This document shows positions 36,683 through 44,371 of a stretch of DNA of 64,000 nucleotides, piece after piece. Position numbers and translations under genes: made by a program. The DNA is from CAVQRC01 sp963715045 (GTDB taxonomy: Bacteria; Planctomycetota; Planctomycetia; Pirellulales; Lacipirellulaceae): contig CAVQRC010000014.1 of the NCBI GenBank assembly GCA_963715045.1, forward strand, positions 62,001 to 126,000. The letters are read 5' to 3'. How positions within the stretch are numbered: the stretch's first letter is position 1; every line of letters begins with the position of its first letter. The notes below the pieces were generated by a model. It ran no database searches. It was not told the DNA's origin and saw only the letters and a list, made by a program, of their open reading frames with translations.

Positions 36683-37432
36683 GGGGTGGGCCTCCGAAAC
36701 TGTGAGTTTTTCGCGGGCGTTTTGCGATTGCGGCGTCGATTCAAACGGTTCCGCTTGATCACATCTGGGGTGCGTGTTGGACCGCAACCAGACCCCCGCG
36801 AGCCTGGGGGTCTGTTGATTCAACGAAGGTTTTCGGGCGTCGTTGCCTTGGTCGAGACGTCCCTCTGGGACGACGATGCCTGGGGACGCTCGACAGGTCG
36901 CGCAGAGGCGCTGCGCACACTGAGAAATCGCGGCGAGGCGAACAGCTGCGAAGCAGCGACAGCAACTAGCCGTGGGCGAGCGTGACGAGCCTCTGGCGAG
37001 TTGAAGCGGAGCCCACGGTTGCCGCGCTCGCCCAGGACGCGCCCCCGCCCGCGAACCATCGTCGGTCAGGCAGGCGACGACTCGTCGCGGAGGCTCCATT
37101 CCGCAGGTGAAAGTGGTCGGCTTCGCCGACCGACTGATTCTCTCTCGTGATGCGGTTCGATCGTTCGCGAAGCGAACGATGCTGCTACGACACGTGAATC
37201 CTCTGCCTCGGCCTGCGAAACGCGTGCCGCCGTGCCGACGCCGGGGTTCGTACTCCGCCGCAGACAACCGTGGGCTACGCGAAGCCTCGCCAGAGGCTCG
37301 TCATCGCTCGCCCACGGCTAAATGCTGCCGCTGCTTCGCAGCTGATCCACGCGCCGCGTATCCTCCGGGTGACTGGTTCGACGGAACAAGAACCGGATAA
37401 AAACCCCCGATCAGTTTTCGGGGGCCCACCCC
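36683..37432. repeat. 750-bp structured element, copy 1 (terminal and internal inverted repeats)
   Basis: Ends are inverted repeats: GGGGTGGGCCTCCGAAA at the left and TTTTCGGGGGCCCACCCC at the right. Inside are the hairpin AGACCCCC/GGGGGTCT (36,790-36,813), long inverted arms 36,943-37,020 and 37,266-37,343, and between the arms hairpins GGTCGGC-TTC-GCCGACC (37,115-37,131) and ATCGTTCGC-GAA-GCGAACGAT (37,160-37,180). Copy 2 is at 43,553-44,306 in the same orientation, highly similar by eye but with an 8-bp indel that is not a multiple of three. No transposase is encoded. It may be a non-autonomous mobile element or a large structured RNA. Confidence 0.85.
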
Positions 37433-37552
37433 TGGGGTCGTTTTGGGGAAATGGGGTATCTTGGTGCTAAAGAACCGCCCGGCACGCTGGCAAGTGTCAG
37501 TGATTCGCATCCGCTAGCTAGGGAAGCTCCCGCAGACTCAGGGAAATTATGC

Positions 37553-39433
37553 ATGTTCACCCGGATTGCCAACGGTTGGGAACTCGCCAAAGAGAGCTTC
37601 CGAGTCCTGCGGATGGACAAGGAGTTGCTCGTGTTCCCGCTGGTGAGCGGAATCGCGTGCCTGCTCGTCCTGGCCAGCTTCGGGCTCCCGCTGTGGAACA
37701 GCTCGTATGCCTCGGTGGTGTTCGAAGAGGGACGGATTCCCAACGATCCGGTGGCGTACGCGATCCTGTTTGCGTTCTACTTTGTCAACTACTTTGTGAT
37801 GCTGTTCTTCAACTCCGGGCTGGTTGCCTGCGCGATCATTCGCTTCAAAGGGGGGGATCCGACGCTCGCGGATGGCTTCCGCGCCGCGACCAATCGGCTG
37901 CCGCAGATCCTGGGTTGGGCAATGGTTAGTGCCACGGTAGGGGTCATCTTGCGGATCATCGAGTCGCGATCAGAGCGGGCAGGCCAGTTCGCGGCTGCCC
38001 TGCTGGGAGCCGGATGGTCCATCGCGACGTACTTCGTCGTACCCGTACTCGTGGCGGAGAGAGCCGGACCCGTGGCGGCCGTCAAACGATCGCTGTCCGT
38101 CCTGCGCCGCACCTGGGGCGAGGCCCTCACCGCCAACTTCGGCATCGGGATACTGGTGTTCCTGGCCTTCCTGCCAGCACTCGGATTCTTTGCGCTCAGC
38201 GGATTTCTTTTCGTATCCGAACACGCGATCCTGGGCGGCGTCCTGATCGCGGTGGGAGTCGGCTGGCTGCTGCTGGTCACTCTTATGTCGTCCGCTCTCG
38301 ACAGTATTCTCCTGGCCGCGCTGTATCTCTACGCGGCGGACGGGACTGTGCCGCAGCACTTCGACAACCGATTGCTGCAGGATGCGTTCTGGGTCTTGAA
38401 AAAGTCTGCGGCGGCCAACCAACCGGAGCCCCCGGCTTTGCCCTCGTTGTTCTACACAAGTAGACGCTCGCGTCCTCGGACGCCCCTAACCCAGCCCTCG
38501 CAGCGATCCACAGGTCGGGATGAAGCCACAGAGGTCGCCGAGGACACAGAGCACCGGCACGGGGACCGGACCGCATCGCACTTGCGGTCCGTGGACGATT
38601 TCTCTCTGTGCCCTCGTCTTTCTCTGTGGCTTTCCTTCGATACGACCGGTTTGGCTACCGAATCAAGCTGCGACGTCGGCCGGGCTGAGGTCTCTGTGGT
38701 TCAACACGCGGAGATTTCTAGAACAACGAGGGCTTTGCCGGGGGACAGCTCGGATGCGATTTCGAAGTCGAGCGCATCGAATGCGGACAGCTTCGAAACC
38801 CAGCAGTCTTACAGTGGGGAACGATTCATGACGCGATTGGAGGACAAGTCGACGACCGATGAGATCCGGGCCCGGTTCGACGGAGATGTCGAGCGGTTCT
38901 CGCAATTGGAAACGGGACAGACCGCGACGATCGACGCGCCGCTGGCGATGGAACTGATCACGCGGGCGGCGGTTGCCAGCACCGCGCCGATTCGCCGCGT
39001 GCTCGATATCGGGTGCGGCGGCGGGAACAACACGATCAAGCTGCGACAGGTACTGGGCAGTCGATCGGGAAGATTCGCCACGGCCAGTGACGTTTCAGCT
39101 CGAGTTGCTCCGCCGGGTTGGTTTCAGACACGTCGAATTGCTGCACAAGAACTCCTGCTTCGCGGCGTTTGGAGCTGTGAAAGAGTGATCCTGCAACAAG
39201 TCGGCGATGCTGCGAAGCGTCGAACCGGCTGGTTACGGTTTCGGCCGCGACGAGGCGTTTCCGGTACCGAGAGCGACTGCGGCAGACCCGTTTTGCTACA
39301 ATTGGCAGCCATGGAGTGCACTCTTCAACCGCCGCAGAGAACATGGCGAATTCATGCAGATCGCGTTCTGCGCTTTCCTGGCGACGGTGAATCTATTCGT
39401 CGCTGCTGCAGTGCAAGTCGCGGCGGCTCGTGA
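37553..39433 (+). CDS. DUF6159-like membrane protein, frame running on into downstream sequence
   Basis: ATG 37553 follows GGGAA. Residues 1-290 are a coherent polytopic protein: MFTRIANGWELAKESFRVLR, then DKELLVFPLVSGIACLLVL and about five more membrane segments, and LDSILLAALYLYAADGTVP near the end, as in DUF6159 proteins of ~280 residues. After NQPEPPALP the frame has no stop and runs through a palindromic repeat (38,440-38,734) and a broken methyltransferase before ending at 39,433. The natural stop has probably been lost or displaced by the repeat insertion, so residues beyond about 300 should not be trusted as functional. The molecular role of the family is unknown. Confidence 0.72.
   Translation: MFTRIANGWELAKESFRVLRMDKELLVFPLVSGIACLLVLASFGLPLWNSSYASVVFEEGRIPNDPVAYAILFAFYFVNYFVMLFFNSGLVACAIIRFKGGDPTLADGFRAATNRLPQILGWAMVSATVGVILRIIESRSERAGQFAAALLGAGWSIATYFVVPVLVAERAGPVAAVKRSLSVLRRTWGEALTANFGIGILVFLAFLPALGFFALSGFLFVSEHAILGGVLIAVGVGWLLLVTLMSSALDSILLAALYLYAADGTVPQHFDNRLLQDAFWVLKKSAAANQPEPPALPSLFYTSRRSRPRTPLTQPSQRSTGRDEATEVAEDTEHRHGDRTASHLRSVDDFSLCPRLSLWLSFDTTGLATESSCDVGRAEVSVVQHAEISRTTRALPGDSSDAISKSSASNADSFETQQSYSGERFMTRLEDKSTTDEIRARFDGDVERFSQLETGQTATIDAPLAMELITRAAVASTAPIRRVLDIGCGGGNNTIKLRQVLGSRSGRFATASDVSARVAPPGWFQTRRIAAQELLLRGVWSCERVILQQVGDAAKRRTGWLRFRPRRGVSGTESDCGRPVLLQLAAMECTLQPPQRTWRIHADRVLRFPGDGESIRRCCSASRGGS
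38440..38734. repeat. Nested palindromic repeat (MITE-like) inside the DUF6159 reading frame
   Basis: Outer 15-base inverted repeats GCCCTCGTTGTTCTA (38,440-38,454) and TAGAACAACGAGGGC (38,720-38,734) enclose a second inverted pair: AAGCCACAGAGGTC... at 38,523-38,551 against 38,604-38,632. At the centre is GGACCGCA/TGCGGTCC. The CCACAGAG/ACACAGAG wording resembles a repeat family seen widely in bacterial intergenic DNA. Confidence 0.75.
38828..39188 (+). pseudogene. SAM-dependent methyltransferase with internal deletion
   Basis: ATG 38828, after GGGGAA, starts TRLEDKSTTDEIRARFDGDVERF and continues to VLDIGCGGGNNTIKLRQ, the complete SAM-binding motif I. At about 39,070 similarity jumps, in a different frame, to VTFQLELLRRVGFRHVELLH and KNSCFAAFGAVKE, the normal C-terminal end, with a stop at 39,188. 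The ~120 central residues of the catalytic domain are missing. This is a real deletion, not a single-base error. Confidence 0.7.
39294..39302 (+). promoter_or_regulatory. Candidate extended -10 promoter of DUF1549/DUF1553 gene
   Basis: TGCTACAAT lies 52 bases before the ATG at 39,354 and matches the extended -10 form. There is no clear -35. It resembles TGCTAGAAT at 26,526. Confidence 0.35.
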
Positions 39434-42131
39434 GTTGGACCATTGGGCTTTTCGCGGCATCGACGCGACGGCGGTTCCTCCAGAACTCGCGGGGGATCCA
39501 GGGACTTCGGCCGTGGATCAGTTTGTCGGCCGCAAGTTGCGAGAGCATGGACTCACGATGTCTCGCCCCGCCGATCGGCGGACGCTGATCCGCAGGGCGA
39601 CGTTCGATTTGACCGGGCTTCCCCCCACGCCTCAGGACATCGCGGCGTTTATCGACGACGAGTCTGCGGACGCATTCGCGAAGGTCATCGATCGGTTGTT
39701 GGCTTCGCCCCATTACGGGGAACGGTGGGGGCGGCACTGGCTTGACGTGGTCCGCTACGCCGACACGGCCGGTGAAACGGCCGACTACCCGGTTCGCGAG
39801 GCGTATCGTTATCGGGATTATGTCATCGCGGCATTCAATCAAGACAAGCCGTTCGACGCGTTTGTCCGCGAACAGATCGCCGGCGATACCATGGCTCGTC
39901 GGGAATGGGAGGACGGCACCATCAGTCGCGAGCGGTATGCGGAACTCGTTACCGCGACCGGCTTTCTCGCCATCTCGCGACGGTTTGGATTCGATACCGA
40001 GCGGTATGAGCACCTGACAATTCAGGACACGATCGACACGGTCGGGCGGGCCGTGCTGGGGCTGTCGCTCGGCTGTGCCCGCTGCCACGATCACAAGTAC
40101 GATCCAGTCTCGACGGAAGACTACTACGGGCTGTATGGCGTCTTCGCGAGCACGCGGTACGCGTTCGCAGGTTCGGAGCGACTGCCCGCGACACGTGTTA
40201 TGACGCCGCTGGTTCCCCCGGACGAAGCGGCCTTGCTGTGGGCGGCCTGGCAACAGCGTATTGCCCGGCTCGAGCAGCAGATCACGGCGCTGGAGCCAGG
40301 ATTTCGCCCGCCAAGTCTTCCCGCGCAGCTTCGCCCCCTGACCGATCTCGATGGCGATCTCGAACTTCAGACGCCTCCCAGTGGCGGCAGCCTGGGCTTG
40401 CCGGCAAACCCCTGGGTGTACGCGGGCGATGTGCGGATCGCCACGATTGCCCAGAGTCCGATTACGGGGCCGTATCCTCCCGGAACGAACGGGGCCGTGT
40501 TCGCCGCGGGGCAGAGTGAGTGCTTTCTCGGGCGGGGGTGGGTGCCGGCGTTTTCGCGGTGGAACACCCCGCGGCTCGAATTCGGAGTCGACTTCCGGGT
40601 CGGTGCAGGGCAGGGGGATACACCGGGTGAATTTCGGATCTGTCTGGGACACGGACGCGATCAGTCGGCTGCCATGGAGTTCTTTGTTGCTGACACCACG
40701 CTGCGGGTCCGCAACGGCACGACGGTCGAAACGATTGCCGCCATCGAACCGAATCTGTGGTACCGTCTCGCGGTGACGCTCGACGCAGATCGCGGAACCT
40801 TTGCCGGTACGTTGACGGCTGCTGACGGTTTGTCGGTCTGCCTGACTGGCAAGTCGTGTTGTGCGGACTGGGACGGAGTCATCGACACGGTCCTCGTCGA
40901 TGGACAGGGGGAGTTGGCAGGACCGAAGCCAGGGCTCGAGATCGACAATTTCTCGATCGCGCGGAGCGAACTCAAAGCGACCGTGGACACGGTGGATGTG
41001 CAGAGCGTCGCCGAGGGAGTCGAGACGGCATTGAACGACACGGAACAGGCACCGCTCGAAGCCTGGAAGAATGAGCTTCGGGAACTCTTGAATACACCAC
41101 CCTATCCGCAGGCGTATGCGGTGTGGGAGGGTACGCCGCAAGACGCCTGCATCCAGCAGCGGGGAATGCCCGAAGCGCGAGGTCCGCGGGTCGCCAGACG
41201 TTATCTGGAAGCGTTTGGCGGCGACCGACTGCCGCCCGCAGCCGAAGGAAGCGGACGATGGGAACTTGCCCATTGGCTGACACGGCCAGACAGCCCGCTC
41301 GTCGCCAGAGTGATCGTCAACCGCGTCTGGCAGTACCACTTCGGGCAGGGGCTCGTGGCCACACCGAACGACTTCGGGACGCGGGGCCAACCGCCGACTC
41401 ACCCTCAGCTACTGGACTGGCTCGCTGCGTCGCTGATGCACGATGGCTGGTCGTTGAAGCAGCTCCACCGCACGATCATGCTGTCGCATGTGTACCAGCA
41501 ATCCTCCCGGGCAAACGCCGATGCGGTGGTGGCGGATCCGGAAAACCACTGGCTCGCCCGGTTCTCGCGAAGCCGACTTGACGCGGAGTCGATACGAGAC
41601 GCACTGTTGTTTGTCAGTGAACAGCTCGATACGGGCCTGGGCGGGCCGCATCCGTTTCCGGCGTTTCTCCAGACACGATACTCGCAGCACAATCCGTTCC
41701 GGGGTACGTATCCGACCAATCGCCGGAGCGTGTACCTGATGACACGACGCCTGGCCCAACACGAGTTCCTCTCGTTGTTCGACGGGGCGGACACGAATTC
41801 CAGCACGGCCAGGCGGGCCACGTCGACGGTACCGACGCAGGCGCTATACATGCTCAACGATCCGCTCGTGCACGAACTCTCCGCGGTCTTTGCGGCGGGC
41901 CTGTTGCGCCGTCCGGGTAGCGATGACGAGCGAATCCAATGGGCGTTCGCAACTGCCCTGGGCCGACCACCGGGTGAGAATGAACTCGCGGACGCTCGTG
42001 AAATGGTCGCCGCGTATCAAACGCGGCTCGCCGAAGTCGGTATCGAATCGGACTCCGAGCGGGCCGTACAGAGCTGGGCCGCGTTCGCGAGGACGCTGTT
42101 TGCCAGCAACGAATTCATCTACATCGACTGA
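39354..42131 (+). CDS. DUF1549/DUF1553 secreted protein with LamG-like insert
   Basis: 925 residues from ATG 39354; a signal peptide (FLATVNLFVAAAVQVAAA) supports this start. DUF1549 spans about 45-260 (LIRRATFDLTGLPPTP, HYGERWGRHWLDVVRYADT) and carries CARCHDHKYDPVS, a c-type-haem-like CxxCH motif. A concanavalin/LamG-like region lies at about 340-560. DUF1553 runs from ~630 (ELAHWLTRPDSPLVARVIVNRVW) to the C-terminus, with HPQLLDWLAASLMHDGWSLK. The separate PSCyt1 cytochrome often found at the N-terminus is absent. These pairs with DUF1501 are greatly expanded in planctomycetes and are thought to act in extracytoplasmic polysaccharide degradation, but no enzymatic activity is established. 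Confidence 0.93.
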   Translation: MQIAFCAFLATVNLFVAAAVQVAAARELDHWAFRGIDATAVPPELAGDPGTSAVDQFVGRKLREHGLTMSRPADRRTLIRRATFDLTGLPPTPQDIAAFIDDESADAFAKVIDRLLASPHYGERWGRHWLDVVRYADTAGETADYPVREAYRYRDYVIAAFNQDKPFDAFVREQIAGDTMARREWEDGTISRERYAELVTATGFLAISRRFGFDTERYEHLTIQDTIDTVGRAVLGLSLGCARCHDHKYDPVSTEDYYGLYGVFASTRYAFAGSERLPATRVMTPLVPPDEAALLWAAWQQRIARLEQQITALEPGFRPPSLPAQLRPLTDLDGDLELQTPPSGGSLGLPANPWVYAGDVRIATIAQSPITGPYPPGTNGAVFAAGQSECFLGRGWVPAFSRWNTPRLEFGVDFRVGAGQGDTPGEFRICLGHGRDQSAAMEFFVADTTLRVRNGTTVETIAAIEPNLWYRLAVTLDADRGTFAGTLTAADGLSVCLTGKSCCADWDGVIDTVLVDGQGELAGPKPGLEIDNFSIARSELKATVDTVDVQSVAEGVETALNDTEQAPLEAWKNELRELLNTPPYPQAYAVWEGTPQDACIQQRGMPEARGPRVARRYLEAFGGDRLPPAAEGSGRWELAHWLTRPDSPLVARVIVNRVWQYHFGQGLVATPNDFGTRGQPPTHPQLLDWLAASLMHDGWSLKQLHRTIMLSHVYQQSSRANADAVVADPENHWLARFSRSRLDAESIRDALLFVSEQLDTGLGGPHPFPAFLQTRYSQHNPFRGTYPTNRRSVYLMTRRLAQHEFLSLFDGADTNSSTARRATSTVPTQALYMLNDPLVHELSAVFAAGLLRRPGSDDERIQWAFATALGRPPGENELADAREMVAAYQTRLAEVGIESDSERAVQSWAAFARTLFASNEFIYID

Positions 42132-42134
42132 GCT

Positions 42135-43544
42135 ATGACTTCCACACGTCGAGAGATTCTGCAGCGGGCGGCCGGTGGCTTCGGTGCGATCGCGCTGGCC
42201 GGAATGTTGAACGACTCGTCTGCGGCGGCAGCCGGGTCGAAATATCCTGATCCGCTGGCCCCGAAGGATCCGCCCCGGCGGCCGACCGCCAAGCGCGTCA
42301 TCTTTTTGTTCATGGGCGGGGGCGTGTCGCATGTCGATTCCTTCGATCACAAGCCCCAGCTGATCGCCGATGACGGCAAGACGGTCGCGATCGATAACTG
42401 GCAGGGTCGGAGTGGCGACTATCACTTCTATCTGTGCCGGCCGAAGTTTCCGTTTCGACCTGGTGGAGATTGCGGGATACCGATCAGCGACTTGTTTCCG
42501 GCGATCCGTGGCGTTGCCGACGAGCTGTGCGTGATTCACTCGCTGCATACGAATCACACGAATCACTACGAGAGCACGCTGGGAATGCACACCGGGTCGT
42601 TCGACTTCGCCCGCCCCAGCGTCGGCGCCTGGGTCAGCTACGGGCTGGGGACGTTCAATCGCAACTTGCCGTCGTTCGTGGTGATTGCCCCTCAGACCCC
42701 TTACGCCGGTGGGCAGACCTGGGCGGCCGACTTCCTGCCGGCCTGCCATCAGGGAACCCGGATCGCGTCCGGGAGCGAACCGATCGCCAACCTCAAGCCA
42801 CGTACCCCCACGCAAAGCCTGCAGGAGATGGAGCTCGCCGCGATCGGCCGGGCCAACCGACGCCATCTCCGCAACCGCCCAGGCGATACCGAGCTCGAGG
42901 CCCGCATTCGTTCGTTCGAGACCGCATTCGGAATGCAGATCGAAGCGCCGGAAGCCTTCGATCTGACTCGCGAGAGCGACGCGACGCTGAAACTATACGG
43001 CCTCGAACGCGGCCAGACCGACGGTTTCGGCTGGCAGTGTCTCGTGGCCCGCCGGCTCGCCGAGCGAGGTGTGCGATTCGTAGAACTCATTGACGGCGGC
43101 TCGATGACCGGGTCGGCCAATTGGGACGCCCACGGCGACATCCAGCTCCATGTGCCAAGGGCGAAGAACGTCGACCAGCCGATCGCCGCTCTGCTGACGG
43201 ATCTGAAACAACGGGGAATGCTCGACGATACGCTCGTCGTCTGGACCACGGAGTTCGGCCGCACACCGTATCACGAGAACCGCAACGCGAAAGGCCGCGA
43301 GCATCACCATCAGGTGTTCACGTCGTGGCTGGCCGGGGGGGGCGTCAAAAGCGGTCATGTGTACGGCGCGTCGGACGATTACGGAATCGGCGTTGCGGAA
43401 GACGGCGTCCACGTGCACGACTTTCACGCCACGATCCTGCACCTGTTGGGCCTCGATCACAAGCGACTCACGTTTCGCCACGCCGGCCGCGACTACCGCC
43501 TGACCGACGTGCACGGCGAAGTCGTCGAGGGGGTGCTTGCGTAG
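42135..43544 (+). CDS. DUF1501 secreted protein (sulfatase-like fold), Tat leader
   Basis: 469 residues, starting 3 bases after the previous stop. The Tat leader TRREILQRAAGGFGAIALAG is followed by RVIFLFMGGGVSHVDSFDHK, LHTNHTNHYESTLGMHTGS, VVWTTEFGRTPYHENRNAKG and a conserved REHHHQVFTSWLAGGGVKSG, as in the alkaline-phosphatase-like DUF1501 family. The C-terminus DFHATILHLLGLDHKRLTFR is complete. It is the obligate partner of the DUF1549/DUF1553 gene, probably folded in the cytoplasm and exported by Tat. Substrate unknown. The second 750-bp element starts only 8 bases after its stop. Confidence 0.95.
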   Translation: MTSTRREILQRAAGGFGAIALAGMLNDSSAAAAGSKYPDPLAPKDPPRRPTAKRVIFLFMGGGVSHVDSFDHKPQLIADDGKTVAIDNWQGRSGDYHFYLCRPKFPFRPGGDCGIPISDLFPAIRGVADELCVIHSLHTNHTNHYESTLGMHTGSFDFARPSVGAWVSYGLGTFNRNLPSFVVIAPQTPYAGGQTWAADFLPACHQGTRIASGSEPIANLKPRTPTQSLQEMELAAIGRANRRHLRNRPGDTELEARIRSFETAFGMQIEAPEAFDLTRESDATLKLYGLERGQTDGFGWQCLVARRLAERGVRFVELIDGGSMTGSANWDAHGDIQLHVPRAKNVDQPIAALLTDLKQRGMLDDTLVVWTTEFGRTPYHENRNAKGREHHHQVFTSWLAGGGVKSGHVYGASDDYGIGVAEDGVHVHDFHATILHLLGLDHKRLTFRHAGRDYRLTDVHGEVVEGVLA

Positions 43545-43552
43545 GGCTCAGC

Positions 43553-44306
43553 GCTGGGCCCCCGAAAATGTGAGTTTTTGGCGGGCGTTTTGCGATTGCT
43601 GCGTCGATTCAAACGGTTCCGCTTGATCGCATCTTGGGTGCGTCTTGGACCGCAACCAGACCCCCGCGAGCCTGGGGGTCTGTTGATTTAACGATTGAAC
43701 GAAGGTTTTCGGGCGTCGTTACCTTGGTCGAGACGTCCATCAGGGGCGACGATGCCTGGGGACGCTCGATAGGTCGCGCAGAGGCGCTGAGCACGTTGAG
43801 AAATCGCGGCGAGGCGAACAGCTGCGAAGCAGCGGCAGCAACTAGCCGTGGGCGAGCGTGACGAGCCTCTGGCGAGTTGAAGCGGAGCCCACGGTTACCG
43901 CGCTCGCCCAGAACGGGCCCGCGCCCGCGAACCATCGTCGGCCAGGCAGGCGACGACTCGTCGCGGAGGCTCCTTTGGGCAGGTGAAAGTGGTCGGCTTC
44001 GCTGACCGACTGATTCTTTCTCGTGATGTTGTTCGATCGTTCGCGAAGCGAACGATGCTGCTACGACACGTGAATCCTCTGCCTCGGGCTGCGAAACGCG
44101 TGCCGCCGTGCCGCCGCCGGGGTTCGTACTGCGCCGCAGACAACCGTGGGCTACGCGAAGCCTCGCCCGAGGCTCGTCATCGCTCGCCCACGGCTAAATG
44201 CTGCCGCTGCTTCGCAGCTGATCAACGCGCCGCGTATCCTCCGTGTGACTGGTTCGGCGGAACAAAAACGGGACGAAAACCCCCTACCGATTTTCGAGGG
44301 CCCAGC
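43553..44306. repeat. 750-bp structured element, copy 2
   Basis: Terminal inverted repeats GCTGGGCCCCCGAAAAT and ATTTTCGAGGGCCCAGC. Hairpins correspond to copy 1: AGACCCCC/GGGGGTCT (43,658-43,681), arms 43,819-43,896 and 44,142-44,220, GGTCGGC-TTC-GCTGACC (43,991-44,007) and ATCGTTCGC-GAA-GCGAACGAT (44,036-44,056). One terminal pair changes from G-C in copy 1 to C-G here on both ends, and GCCGACC becomes GCTGACC (G-C to G-U), so pairing is kept although bases change. Confidence 0.85.
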
Positions 44307-44371
44307 CGAGGGCTCCAGGGATCAGGGATCAGGACACTGACGCCGCTTCGGGATACTCGGCGCGAATCGGA

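Noticed and set aside
37107..37400. Small frames shared by both 750-bp elements, on either strand
   Set aside because: They coincide with inverted arms and hairpins, and the 8-bp difference between copies elsewhere in the element breaks any long frame; pairing is better conserved than codons.
36683..44306. Classical composite transposon formed by two IS copies
   Set aside because: Neither copy encodes a transposase, and no target duplication could be identified; kept only as a possibility for a non-autonomous element.
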